DNA of 64,000 bases from Akebia trifoliata. Lineage: Eukaryota; Streptophyta; Magnoliopsida; Ranunculales; Lardizabalaceae. The notes under the pieces are model-generated. The model worked only from the letters and a program-made list of their open reading frames with translations, did not search any database and was not told where the DNA came from. The DNA lies in NCBI GenBank assembly GCA_017979445.1, contig JADQWC010000286.1, positions 1 through 64,000 on the forward strand. Reading direction: 5' to 3'. Below are positions 31,463-43,850 of the stretch, piece after piece (within the stretch, counting starts at the first letter, position 1; the number at the start of each line of letters is the position of its first letter). The position numbers and the translations under genes were made by a program.

Positions 31463-33785
31463 AAACACTCATGGATCAGTAGGGGCCCAACATTTGTGAT
31501 AATTGAGCATCCATATGTCTTGTGTGTTCAAAGATTGCACTACAAGGGCAGAATATATTATATCATTCCCTTGGATTCTATCAAAAGAAATACAATAAAG
31601 TTTATAAGGTTTAAGATTGTACCATATTCTCGTTGAAGCTCAAGATAGAAGCTACATTTCCACACCTATAACTGTAATTTAGTGTTGATCACACCTGCAA
31701 AAGATAAGAGCCAAAACGAAAATAACAAGACAAAGAAGAGGTGGGCACAAATAACAATTATAACCATTTAAGTAGGGGATCCTCAATGAATTAGAAGCTA
31801 AGGGCAATAGCTCTAAATAATATCACTAAATATTTCCAGTTTGTTGCCCGCTCATATTTTGTTTCTTAATCCATGAATAGTTTTGAAGGATCCCCAAGAA
31901 GTATAAATGACAAGGAAAATGAGGATTGTTCGTGTCAACAATCACAAAGATCCCTCAAATTAACTCAAATTGACAGTATAGAACATAGGTGCAAGAAACG
32001 ATAACAACCAAAAAATAAAAATCAAATAAGGAAAGAGAACAACATCATATTTATGTGGTTCGGCAAGATTGCCAAAATCCCGGGAAATGTTTCAAAATGG
32101 AGTTTCAATTTTATTTATTTATTTATTGGAATTATGCAAAAATTTTGAAATTAAATTCATGTCTCTTTGGGATTGTAATATTTACCACAATCCACAATCA
32201 GTAACCCCAAAATATCAAAGTGCTAGTGCCGAAAGTAAACCCACATCTCTTTGGGATTGTAATATTTAACACAATCCACAATCAATGTCTACGACAACAC
32301 TAATATGGAGAGTTAAAAAAAATACTTACAAGTGTAGAGCATAGAATCTAAGTTCAAGAAAGCAAATCATCAAAATTCCCTCCAAAATTTACCATTATCC
32401 AGTACACTAACCTCCAAGATACTTGTTCTCTCAATAGATATCTTGTGTGCATAAGCTAACCTATAGAAGTAACAAAGTAACAATTTAGAAAACCAAAACA
32501 ACAAGATACAAAACTAAAAGCTGCATAGGGCCACTAAAAATTTAAGGAAACTAAAAGGAACCCTGTCCAAGTGTTAAACAAACTTAGCATATCAAAGGAA
32601 TCCCTCTTGAAAATTGCACTTGCACCCCCAAAAAAAAAAAATAAGATGGGTAATTGATTGGAGGGGAATTGTTCATGCATTAATGTAATTTTACACAAAA
32701 AACACAAGTTAGTGCCATAAATCAATAAATTTTCACATACGTTGTGTTCACCGTAAATCTAACGATGAATCGGTTTACAACTTTCTCATTAGCATGGCAA
32801 AATGATTTATTAGTTTGACCACCTAGACAAATGAAAAAACAATCCAATGGTCTGATTTTAGGTCCAGAATGAAAATGATTAAACCAAATGATTAGGGACA
32901 ACCAAAGAACAGAGTTGCTAAGTAGGACCAAAGAATTGCTCCACTTGATTAGTTGGATCAATTCTAAACTAATTGTTTTTTGTGGATTGCATTGTAATTT
33001 TAACCATCTCAACCATTTGTTTGATGGAGAAGACATTTGAGTCTCTACTGTTTGTATAATTTTATAGAACCATAGTCTATGATTTTTTTTAAAAGCCGTG
33101 ATTATCATAATGTAGTCGACTAAATCACGATATTTTCAAAAAGTCGGGTAGTTTTTGAAAAATCACTTTAATCTTAATCAACAATTTTTGAAAAACTAAC
33201 AAATTATTTTTTTAATTTGTATTTTATCATTTAATATATAAAATAAAATACATATTTTTTATACATAAAAACTTTATTTAACTTATCCGATGTTTAATTT
33301 CCTGATTTATCGATCTTTTGTCATTCATTGTGATCTATTCCATAAGTTTTACTCTAAGAACATGAGATTAAGGTGTGGGATTGGAATATGATTACAAGGG
33401 ACTCAAAACAGGTCAAGTGAGCCTTGGTTGGTATGGAAAGGAAACAAGTTATCAAGTGTTTTTGACTTTCAATATTACAAATGAACAGTAAGGACCTTAA
33501 GCATATCTCAAATTAATAAATGAGATATAAAGTGCTTAATTAAAGATCTGTGTTTCCTGCAACCCGTCCAATTCTAGCTTGTCATCTTCCATGCTAATGG
33601 TGCCCTAAATATCAAAATAAGTAAGTTTCCTTCAAAATTGTGAAATTAATCCATGTATCAACCAACCAATGTATAATAACATGTCCAATTCCATTGTTGG
33701 TATTGATCCTAGGCTGCAAACACAAACCCTTTCCTTATATGATTGCTAAAATTTGATAAAGAATGATAAATAATGAAGATTCAAA
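31463..33785. other. Intergenic with dispersed repeat, no supported gene
   Basis: 32690-33350 is a copy of a dispersed repeat also at 43070-43570, 55690-56300, 57690-57930 and 63435-63720 (shared CGGTTTACAAC.TTCTCATTAGC and TGATGGAGAAGAC). 32060-32290 carries two direct copies of TCTCTTTGGGATTGTAATAT. The rest is AT-rich with nothing recognised. Confidence 0.55.
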
Positions 33786-33801
33786 ACAGATATTAAACAA
33801 C

Positions 33802-33974
33802 CTACCGGGGGCTAGCTGAGATGGTAAGAACGGACTAGGTGTGCTCCCCAAGTCCTGACTTCGAATCACTATATGCTCTTCCACAAAGCTATATTTAAAC
33901 ACCTACATAATAGAGGGTGGTGGTACGTGCAGCCCGCCAAGGAAAAAAAAAAAAAAAAAACAGAGATCAAACAA
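33802..33974 (+). mobile_element. tRNA-derived SINE, copy 1 (full length)
   Basis: About 160 bp ending in A18 (33943-33960). The head has a pol III A box TAGCTGAGATGG (33813-33824) and a B box GACTTCGAATC (33857-33867), spaced as in tRNA genes. Direct repeats ACAGATATTAAACAAC (33786-33801) and CAGAGATCAAACAA (33961-33974) are diverged target duplications. Further copies are at 55551, 58191, 63077 and, inverted, 45863. Confidence 0.75.
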
Positions 33975-34195
33975 AAACACAAGTTTTATGTGATTCGGCA
34001 AGATTGCTCACATCCACAAGAGATCTGCTAATTCTTTGTTGATGAAAAACTTAAAAAAATAATTTTTTTAGAGTTTATGAACTTGGAATGTATATGAAGT
34101 CCTAGGGAAAAACTTGCATTATCTAATGACAAATATTCCCCTAAAGTTGTAGGGACACCCAAAATATCAAGAATACAACCAAAAAAAGAAGTTTT
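33975..34195. repeat. Dispersed repeat D3a
   Basis: TGTGATTCGGCAAGATTGCT at 33992 begins a block repeated at 57482-57690 and 63243-63440, in the last case again directly after a SINE copy, so SINE and block travel together. Confidence 0.7.
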
Positions 34196-34342
34196 AGAAC
34201 GGATTGATTTTTGGTGAGGATGATCTCCTCACCATAGAGATCATCCTCACCAAAAATCAGCCTATTCCAAAACTTCTAACCCATGTAGGACAAAACATGT
34301 TGGGCAAATTGTTGGGTAAATGGTTGGGTGCCGAACGGGACC
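34196..34342. mobile_element. Foldback MITE, truncated copy
   Basis: GATTTTTGGTGAGGATGATC and its inverse GATCATCCTCACCAAAAATC form a near-perfect stem around CTCCTCACCATAGA (34206-34260). The right end CGAACGGGACC resembles the terminal repeat GGGTCCCGATCAGCACC of the complete copy at 53362-53703. The left end is missing. The small ORF across it is an artefact of the palindrome. Confidence 0.7.
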
Positions 34343-37095
34343 ATTTCTTATTATTTTTAGGTAGTTGTCTCTCTCATGAAATCTGAAGGAAACTAAAATT
34401 AGTGATAATTTTGCATCATGCTGTTAAGGCCAAGCACCGTGTGAAAATGCTTGATATTCAACTACTCAATGCCATGGAGTTTTGTTCAATTCGATGCCTT
34501 TAAATCTGTCGAATTTAAAAATTCTACGACTGCGGGCCATCGAATTGTAAAAACTCGACGGCTTTGGACTGTCAAATCTGTAAATTCAATGGCTATCCAT
34601 TGTAGAATCTGGGACAAATGAGGAATTAAAAATTTCTAGGCAATCGAATTTCAATTTAGCCAAAATAGAATTATTTAATTTCTATTTGTCAGGGCTATGC
34701 CCAAAATTGTCTTCGTCCTGCATTTGTCACGTCCAAATCCCTATATCCACTCATATATAATCACATCCACACTAATTAGCATTCAATCCATACTATGAAA
34801 TAATAAATAAAAAAACAACAATCTAATGTGTTATAAAAAGATTGTCTTCAACCTGCCCCATCCACATCATCACATTTGAAATTCGTACATCCATATCCAA
34901 TCTCATCCATACCCATATACAATCACATCTACACTAATTAACATTCAATCCATACTATGAAAGAACAATATGACAACAGAAAAAGAAAAAAAAATGTAAT
35001 GCGTCAAATAAAAGTTTGCATATCTAAGTAAGACTACATATGAAAATGTATTACATAAAGTTAACAAAACAAGAGTTTCAAACCCCAACCCCAACTTTGT
35101 CACTATGGTCTCAAAAAACTAGGAAGACTGAGTGTTAGTGTCAAGAGGAAGTTCAGGTTGTGCTCAATGGTTCAATAAGTTTGAAGCTTTCTACTAAAGA
35201 GGGGGAGTAAGGATGGTTTTCTATCCAAATTGGTGGGAGTAGGACTTAGACCCATAGCTTGGTTTGACAAATTGCAATGCAACTTTGTGGTTGAGGTTCA
35301 AGTCCAGCTTACCCATCAAAAAAGGTGTAATCCACAATCATTAATTTGAGGTCCCACAACAACAACAGATTAGTTGACTAATTGCTAGACATAAAGTTTT
35401 TGAAGCTTTCTCATCTACGAAACCAATCCAAATGCTCTTTCAAAGTGAAAATAGATGGTTCCTACATTCCTTCTGGACTAAAAGCAGATAATCCATCAGG
35501 TGAGACTAGAAGGCAAAACAGATTTTTGTTGTCTATGTGAACAACCACAAGTAAATTCATTCATTCATACAAGTAGAGGACGTTCATGGGTAGTGTTTCT
35601 TTCACGACACGCCACCTAGTATGGATGAGAGTAAAGGCCAATGCGCTCAGTTCGACTTTGGATTGAAAGATATTTTGGAATTGAGACTTCACACCACAAG
35701 AAAATAATGAATTAGGAACAATGTGTTAAAACGGTTTTTATCAACTTAGATTTTCAATCAATCTCTTCCATCTTCGATTTCATTTCATGCCAAAATCCTC
35801 CCATCTTCGATTTCAACATGAATTATATCTCCATTATGTTGTCAGACTTTACAGTCTTTATTAATTTACTATTTATTACTATTGCTCTTCTTTTATTTCA
35901 ACAAATAATGTTTTACAGCATGTACGCTATTAAATGAGTTCTCAACCCTAAAGTGAGTATAAAACAATAAATGAATTCAGGTTTGTACTTTTTAAAGATT
36001 GCTTATCAAAGCAAACAATGGGGGTGCAAATTGTTGTTAATTAGTATGGACTGTGAAACACTATTAAGTTTGTTCCAACATGCAATGTGGGTCAATAATG
36101 AAAGGTTGAAGAAGATATGAAAGCGCAAGGGGAAGCAACTGAATTACATCTTTGTTCCTTCCCAAGTGAATTGTTTTTGTGGTTGCTACAGGCCATGTAA
36201 TTCCCAAAAATTGTATTAATAGAAAGAACCGCTAAGGTGAATGCTTCTAAAGTATTTTTATTCGATATTTTCCTATGCTTCAAAACCAAGTTTCCTACTG
36301 TGTTTAGGTAGTCTGTCTCTCCCCTGAAATTTTTTAATGCTAAATATGGCTAAAGGAAAGTAAAAGTAGTGATCGTTTTGCATCATGCTGTTAAGGCCAA
36401 GTAAAGAACATAAGAGCTTGGTAAACGTGAAAAGATGGAGTTCCATCAGGATGAACCCAAACCAACTTTGATACTTTTTTCAAAAAGAAACTAAAAATGC
36501 CAAAAAGAAATATTTCAAATGTGCAAAACAAAAAACTGTCAGCAGCACTACGAGGAGCTAAATGAACTTGCTAGGTGGTACCAAGATTTGTCTAAAGTCA
36601 TGAGATTGGTGCTAAATCAGAAATTAGTTACAATATTTCCAAACTATGACTGACATTAGGTGATCTGGAAGCAAAGTTGCGACCACATGGTTATTGAGCA
36701 AATTGTCAATTAATTGAGTATCCCTCTGTGGTTGGAAGAACACAATATTGATGCCTGATGGCATGATACACTGGCAGCCTAAGGGTGCCTAGTTTATTTT
36801 GTGTTCTTCACTTATGACGAGAATTTATTCTGTATTCTTCACTTAAACTGTTGTGTTAGATTCACCAAATGTATAACAAAACTTATTTTCTTAGTAAGTG
36901 TTCAATTGCTCATTACCGTTTTCCATATACATTGAAACTCAACTCTATCATAGTCCATCATCAAGTCATAATTGGATCTCTTGCTTCCGAAAGAGAAATG
37001 GTTGACGACAAATCACTTACAAAGGGAAAATATCTCAAAAGATACCATAATCCAGAAGTATAAATGGAAAAGGTAATACAAGATCAGTCACTCAC
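34343..37095. other. Intergenic, no supported gene
   Basis: Two direct copies of a block of about 80 bases at about 34730-34805 and 34886-34970 (sharing CATTCAATCCATACTATGAA). Otherwise AT-rich, with short ORFs under 70 codons lacking domain character. Confidence 0.5.
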
Positions 37096-37165
37096 CTGTC
37101 GTAATTGTGTAAGAAATTTAGTGATGTGAGCTTGATTATGCGTCAAAGTTCCAACTTCAACAAAT
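37096..37165 (-). pseudogene. Candidate isolated exon, family unknown
   Basis: The minus strand has TTTTTTCAG directly before 37165, a 70-base open segment FVEVGTLTHNQAHITKFLTQ..., and a consensus donor CAG/GTGAGT at its end. Splice sites are better than chance and the peptide is amphipathic, but I do not recognise the family and no neighbouring exon was found. Confidence 0.3.
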
Positions 37166-38376
37166 CTGAAAAAACAAAGCAAATTACACACAACATGTCA
37201 ATGAAGTGCTAAACTGTACAATTGATTAATCAAACAAAAAAAATATATTTACTGAAGCTACACAAAGCTGTGTAATGTAAGTCTATTTAGTGGTCATGTA
37301 CATCTAAAACATAGATAAAGTAAGCACCCACCATGAGGCAGGGGCCACCTGTATGGACATTATGAGATGGTTCTGAGAGTTGAACTCTATGGACATTATA
37401 ATGGAAGCATTCCTCTACAAGTCAGACCATGTATGTGTTTCTTCTGCAAACACAGAGACATCATTAATCTTCAAGTTTTCTAGATCTCAAAGCATAAGGG
37501 TACCAATAACTTCCGGTCCTTATAACTCTACCACACAACTCAAAATCGAGTGATCTCATTGGCCATGGATTCATCTGGAAGTCTATTTCTACCTATTTAA
37601 TTGTAAGGCTCCAAAGCACTTGCTATTGCAGCAACCTGCACACTGGTAACAACGGCTTTGGTGCACAATATCTTTGCTTGCACAAATCTGATTTGACAGA
37701 TTCATGTGATGACGATGAGATGTTGCATTTTTCTTAATTTATACACCATAATGACTAAAATTCATCGTAAACCCAATGGTGGTTGGGTTTTGCTAGCTAA
37801 CAGTCCAAGCCACCGACGATTGGATTATCATCCAATTGGAACAGATAAACTTGTGAGCGGCCCTCCAAGTCAATACTTTTAGGAGGAAATTCTACAAAAA
37901 TAGGGTCAGAGTGTGTGCCCTGTGAGTATTTCTTGGGCCATTTGCTTGAAATTTTAGATTCTGATTATGGAAACTGATTGCTTGAATCAAGAATCTTTGG
38001 CTAAAAATTGTTTTGGGGAACTGATTTGGAATCTTGAATCACAATCCCCTTTCACTATCTACCAATTCCGATATGGAATATTATATACCCAGTTGCAGAA
38101 AAAAGAAGAGAACAGATTCAAAAATCCATTATTATTATTTTAATTGTTTTGCTTATGTGAAAATCACTTTTATTATCTCAATCAATTGTAACATCGTGGA
38201 TGAGAATCAAATTCTAAAATTAGAATGAAATGTATCCATTTTGTCATCTAGGGTGGATTCCATGTTCTAATATAATAATATAACGTTGGATTCTTAACTA
38301 CATACATTTACCCCCGTTCGCGACCATATGGGGCATTTGGTTAGAAAGAAAAGCTTATTTGGAGCTTAACGCCGTG
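37166..38376. other. Intergenic, no supported gene
   Basis: AT-rich. A minus-strand segment ending CTKAVVTSVQVAAIASALEP before a stop (about 37601-37690) follows an AG and could be another exon relic; not identified. Confidence 0.35.
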
Positions 38377-38490
38377 CGTGATCGAATGGGGCATTTGGTT
38401 TGAAAGAAATGCTAGAACTTTTCAAGAAAAGGAAAAATCAGCACAAGAGTTCATTAGATCAATTTTCGGGCTCTTATTCTTTTGGTGTAA
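38377..38490 (+). pseudogene. LINE (L1-type) ORF2 C-terminal relic
   Basis: Reads GIWFERNARTFQEKEKSAQE..., matching the W.IWxERNxRxFxxKxKS motif found near the end of plant L1-type ORF2, after the reverse transcriptase. No RT, endonuclease or poly-A tail nearby, so this is a short 3' relic. Confidence 0.5.
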
Positions 38491-38648
38491 AATCTTTTAA
38501 GAGTACAGAGGAGTCTTTCTCGAGGACAATTTGTTCCCGTTGGAAGTTCATTTGTAGCATTGAGATGCCTTAGTGGTTTGTTGATAAAATATAGATGTAA
38601 AAAAAGAGACTTTCTAACTGCCTGTCTGACCTATGGTATCTAGTATTT

Positions 38649-38998
38649 GTTGCTGCTTATGAAGACAAAGTACAGAGCTCTCACCCGTAAGCTTTGCATG
38701 TGACACATCAAGACTTGTTATAATCAGTGCCTTTCACAAAGACGCGTCAAGACTTGTTATAAAGTTGCTTATGAAGCTATTTCCATATCATTGTATCTAT
38801 GTCTACTTTCAAGGCATGTAGAATCAACCTGAGGGAGAGATGTTGCTGCTTATGAAGACAAAGTACAGAACTCTCACCTATGAGCTTTGCATGTGACACA
38901 TCAAGACTTGTTATAAAGTTGCTTATGAAGCTATCTCCATATAATTGTATCTATGTCTACTTTCAAGGCATGTAGAATCAACCTAAGGGATGAGATGA
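38649..38998. repeat. Two-copy tandem repeat
   Basis: 38649-38840 and 38841-38998 both start TGTTGCTGCTTATGAAGACA and end with GGCATGTAGAATCAACCT. Copy 1 has an extra internal segment with a second CATCAAGACTTGTTATAA-like phrase. Confidence 0.85.
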
Positions 38999-40229
38999 AT
39001 CATTGCTTTGCCCAATGGTTATAAATTATGTAGAACCACACGACAAAGACATCTAGCTATAAATTATGTGAAAAGGGCAGAGAAATGGACATGATAGATT
39101 AACAGCCCTCACTTCCTACAATACTCAACGCTCCTTATCTCCCATACCTCTTTCTACCATCTCTCATCATTCTTACAACCACCTCCCATACCAACTTGCA
39201 CAATCAAGCACCCCTTCCCCTTACCCCCCCTCTTACATCAAAACTACCCCACTCATTTCCATTCTTCTTTATAGCAATCTCTCTCCCTAGCAACTTCTCA
39301 TCCATTCCCTTCATATTCCCCAGACTCATAGTGTATATGTGCAAATCTGAGCCAAACAACACTCCCCTCTTTTTTTATTCTTCAAAATATAAAGAAAAAA
39401 TGAGCGCAAAAGAATAAGGGCAACAAGGGAAGGAAGGACTTGGACTCATTGGTTTTGGTATTCTTGAAGGGTATAACATTTGCCTATCGACTTCTAGTGA
39501 TCATGTTGGTAGCTATTTGATCAGATGAAATGGTCAAATTAAGGTTGAAAATGGCGTGAAGAACCAACCCTGTTCATCGTTTTTTTTAGGGGCACTCACA
39601 GAACCATGTGTTCTGTGTTGAAGTAGGGAAGATGATGGTGGATTGACTTAACCAAATATCAGCTTGTTAGGTAAATTCTAGCCATTGTATTTGAGTATGG
39701 GGGTTGAAATCTTAATGAATTTTACCCATGGTTTTGGATCTTGAGAACTATATATATATATATATATATGTATATGTATGTATGTATGTATTTATGTATG
39801 TATTCTCCAATATTTAGACCTTTAGCAAAACGTTGCTCTATAATGACAAGATATAAGAAATCTAGAAAACAGCAGTCAACATAAGCTTTTCATATATGGA
39901 AACTAAAAGCAACCAAACTGACCAGATAAGTATGAATAATAAAAAAAACTAACATTTAGGTGACTCATAAATTAATTATTCTAATTCCCGATATTAGCTA
40001 AACTAAGATGCATAGGAAAAATTCTGATAGATAATCAAGCATAGTATAGTATCCTCCCTCCTAGGCATATGAAAATAAGAAAACCTCTGCAATATCAAGA
40101 ACTGGAAATCAAACAAAAAAAATAGGAAAAATCAACCTAGTGAGATGAACGTTTTAGGGAAAAAAATAAAGGTAAATGAAACAAAACGGTGAAAATATTT
40201 TCAAGCCTCAATGTTGTTTTCTCTCTTAC
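38999..40229. other. Intergenic, pyrimidine-rich tract and microsatellite
   Basis: 39105-39340 is C/T-rich on the plus strand with an open frame of 73 codons of low complexity, not supported as a gene. (TA)n(TATG)n microsatellite at about 39749-39805. Nothing else recognised. Confidence 0.5.
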
Positions 40230-40327
40230 CCATCGGCTCTACCACATTGGCCAAGGCGAGATGGACTGCAAGCCAAAAACCTACCACCACCAAACTGCAC
40301 TTCAATGTGGGCATCAAGTTTGTGATC
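40230..40327 (-). pseudogene. Ribosomal protein eS8 (RPS8) exon fragment
   Basis: The minus strand reads [30 protein letters not shown], matching the eS8 segment [30 protein letters not shown] of the small ribosomal subunit. CAG lies directly upstream (40330-40328) and GT at 40229-40228. The rest of eS8 (the basic N-terminal half and the last YILEGKELEF part) is not seen, so it is a single displaced exon. Confidence 0.8.
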
Positions 40328-41027
40328 CTGGTGAGTGCTGACGCTTCTCAAGTTTCCTAACCACATGGTTGAAATAACAAAATAATCAAAATTATACACA
40401 AGTTCATAACACCAACATTTTTTTTCTCATCAGATATGAAAGTGGGCACATGGTGGCACGATGAATAATCCACACGCATGTGTACAACACACAAGGACTA
40501 TAAAGAATATATCAACTAAAAGATTGATATCGAAACAAGATATAAAACCTTAATGCAAATAAATACTCTCTCCCAGTGTTCGTATACCTTATTAAATCAA
40601 CAATGGATATAATTCTCAAGTTTTGAAAACTCCATGTGAATCAAATCAATGGATGGAGCAATACCACCACAACATTAAAAATCTAAACTATAAACTCTCT
40701 TTTTGTGAGTCCTCCAATTGGGAATATCAAGTTGTGATTAAAATAAATAGGAAAGAAAAGCAAACTGGACCCACAGTAAAACCATCCATTCAATCAATTG
40801 GAAAGTGAGGTTTAGATAAGAGAGAACCTAAGTTAAAAGGATAAGCATCACATTTCCACCCAGAGGCTTTGAGGGGCCCTTGTCCTGTTGTTGAGTGTCA
40901 CCAGTAATGGATATATGTCTGTCTTCTTGGAACTCTTGTGCTTTGTTTTATTTTTATGGAACCTAAAAGTTTTAAGGACACACTACACTAGAAACCATGC
41001 CTAGACCACTAACAACGTTGCATCACT
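40328..41027. other. Intergenic, no supported gene
   Basis: AT-rich with short ORFs. A minus-strand open segment at about 40855-40930 (TGDTQQQDKGPSKPLGGN) is unidentified. Confidence 0.4.
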
Positions 41028-41046
41028 AAGACGATATGAAACTTTA

Positions 41047-41079
41047 TATGTGTGTGTGTGTGGGGGGGGGGGGGGGGGG
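41047..41079. repeat. (TG)n followed by poly-G
   Basis: About seven TG steps, then 18 G in a row (41062-41079). The duplicate at about 53200 has (TG)n and only six G. Confidence 0.95.
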
Positions 41080-41389
41080 TGTCAAAATCTGACACCTCCA
41101 ATGCGGATACTTTACCCTTTTAAAAAGTCCATGCAACATAGATATAATTGCACTCTTTTTTGGATGATTGGAAAAGAACATAAATAAAGATTCAGAAATT
41201 ATATATATATTGGATGGTAATGTTCGTCCAATCAGATCAATTTTTTTTATCAAGGGCATCTCTTAAGTTGGACCCATCAAAAGGCGCAAGCAGGTTCAAC
41301 CCAATCTGTGCCACATGTATTGAAGAGCTGAATTAATGTGCACTAGCTGTTAAATGCTTACCGCAATGATGGGGACCCCGATCCCTTGG

Positions 41390-42352
41390 TGGTAATGAAT
41401 CTTAAGAAGGCTTAGATCGGTCAATTCCAGCTTCTATAGAGGCATCCCAGTTTCCACTTTCCTCAAAAGATCGTATCAACCTTGTTGCTTGAAGACCACC
41501 CATCATTGGCATGCATATATCTTGAATGGTATTACAAACAGTTATGAGTATAACTTGCTTGTACAACCCTCAACCCTTGCAAGCTAAATCTGCTCAATCC
41601 TACTTCCATCAAAGAACATGTATGAAACTCTGCTTGAATAATTAGTTATCGACCCAATATGAGATGGAGTCCTATGGTGCAGGTTGAAGGCTTAAAAAGG
41701 ATGATTGGAAGGCACATACTTTAACCGAAAAACTTGGTTCCAGATAGTATAGCATGAGAAGACAGGGTTCAAGTACCCCAATTAGTTTGGTTAAGATCTA
41801 AGACTTTCATGATGATGACCAAGATATTCTTGATCCTAAAAACTTGTAAAATGAACCAAGAACTTTACCATTAGAATGAGATCCTATCTAGAAAAACATT
41901 GGAAAGCAAAACATGTCAAACAAAGTTGACCAATTTCAAAAACATCTAGAACTATTCATATTCAAGAGATTACCATCAGAATGAGATCATATCTCTGACT
42001 CTGAACTGCAAGCACAACTTCGACACCATTATTCACAACAACTATGTCATGACCTACAAAAAACCTTCACGTGGTCTTGATCTAACCTGGATAACATAGA
42101 TCAATATCATACAACAGCTAACACTTGTACAAGAGAGAAATTGGAACAAGTGCAATTAATGATAATTAGTTCAGAGCCATTAAACAAACAGGAACTCTAC
42201 CTGGTTTATGAAAATAAGAAGAGTTTGGGAGTGGCATAATGAGGAATGAACTTTTCGTAGTGCTTGTGTCATCAATCCTGATTGTACCTCTGGTAAAGAG
42301 CCATTTATAGCACCATCAAGTTTACATTGGGAAACAAGAGCTGCTACCTGCA
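41390..42352 (-). pseudogene. AHK5-like histidine kinase receiver-domain exons, copy 1
   Basis: Plant hybrid histidine kinases pass phosphate to a C-terminal receiver domain; AHK5 acts in cytosolic stress and ethylene/ABA signalling. Exon 41974-42053 reads HDIVVVNNGVEVVLAVQSQR then YDLILM, with TAG/GT splice sites. The next, from 41521, reads DICMPMMGGLQATRLIR then SFEESGNWDASIEAGID, including the phospho-acceptor Asp. Here the acceptor before GATATATGC is CAA instead of CAG (copy 2 has CAG), and a stop follows at about 41400. A further AG/GT-bounded open segment at about 42203-42352 lies where the preceding exon should be; not recognised. The terminal exon and the kinase domains are absent. 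Confidence 0.75.
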
Positions 42353-42353
42353 G

Positions 42354-43850
42354 AAGTCATCAGCTTATGTGAAGGAAAAGAAGTGAACTCGCAACTAAAT
42401 GAAATAATTACTAACCGCGAAAGAACAATTTCCAGCAATAGAATACCAAGAAAGTGTATAACTGATCCAAGAGTAGTACCACCTCACAGTTCCTCTTGTA
42501 TACAGGAAAACAAATTTTCAGCATTTCCTTATATGAAGAGAACTCTCTATAGAAAATAGTCAAGTGTTCTTGCAATGTCACCAATAATACTTTTAATTAA
42601 TATTGTACTGTTCAATCCCAATTAAAGATATACAGAAAAGCAGAGCACATTTATTCACAAATACAAGATTTATATGATTTACATGTAAAGCCCACATCTT
42701 TAGTTTCCTTTCGGTGCTAAAGAAGTCATTTTAACCAAATTTACATAAAAGATAATAGAGTACTAATGATAATTCCATTTGCCCACGGATTTTAACAGAA
42801 GTCCATCCTTGTACTCAACTTAGTTAGGACAAATAATAAATTGAGGGACTTCACAATTCAAGCACTCCAACAATATATCAGTCACATAATGGGTATTAAT
42901 GGGACAAGTTATGATATTGTTGTGACTTAAAATCCAACTGAGTGAGCCATTTTTGTTGCAGAAAGACGCCCCTAGATTGATCGAGAATGCTAAACTACGA
43001 AGATTCAAAACAGGGATCAAACAACCCACCGAAGGCTTGCTGAGATGGTAAGGATATACCAAAATGAAAAATGATTAAACCGAATGATTAGAGACAACCA
43101 AAGAATAGAGTTGGTAAGTAGGACTAAAGAATTGCTCCGCTTGATTAGTTGGATCAATTCTAAACTAATTGTTTTCTGGATCTCATTGTAATTTTTACCA
43201 TCTCAACCGTTTGTTTGATGGAGAAGACTTTGAGTCTCTACTGTTTTGTATATGTTTTGTATAGTTTTACAGAACCATAGTCTGATTTTTGTAAAAAGTC
43301 GTGACTATCATAAATGTAGTCGACTAAATTAGGGCTATAAACGGATGCTTATCAGTTCAGATACAGTAATATCTGAATTCGACGGATGTTCTAAATTCTA
43401 TCCGAATTTGAATCCGATTATCCTATCAACGATTTTTTTAAAAACTCATAGACTATTTTTTTAATTTTTATTTTGTCATTTAATATATAAAATAAAATAC
43501 ATATTTTTTATAATTCAAAATTTTATTCAATTCATCCAATTTTTAATTTCCTGACTTTATTGATCTTTTGCCAATTATTTTTCGAAGCTTTGTATTACCC
43601 CCCGACTTCGTCACTATGTACCTCGAGTCGAGTCGATTGGCTTTTTAGTTGACTCACCCCTTAACTTTCCTAAGTGTTATGCTAGAATATCATGCATCCA
43701 ATGCAAAATAAAAGACACACAGAGATTTACGAGGTTCACCCATTTATGGGCTACATCCTCGGAGTGCGATCAATCTTCTTTATTTAGTATGGGTTTACAA
43801 AAGTATTTTTTTTTTTTTTTTTGTCTTTCTCTCGAATTGTTATAAATATC
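42354..43850. other. Intergenic, dispersed repeats
   Basis: 42600-43070 and 43070-43570 are copies of the repeats shared with 55060-55550, 55850-56300, 58000-58200 and 58750-59030. 43700-43830 (GAGGTTCACCCATTTATGGG block plus poly-T) is shared with 56440-56570 in copy 2, where it also lies just downstream of the NAC stop codon. No gene. Confidence 0.55.

Noticed and set aside
33580..33634. Minus-strand segment GTISMEDDKLELDGLQ preceded by TTTAG
   Set aside because: Looks exon-like but has no GT donor at its end and no recognised family; too short to report as a feature.
39196..39417. 73-codon ORF in pyrimidine-rich sequence
   Set aside because: Low complexity, no domain, no flanking exon signals.
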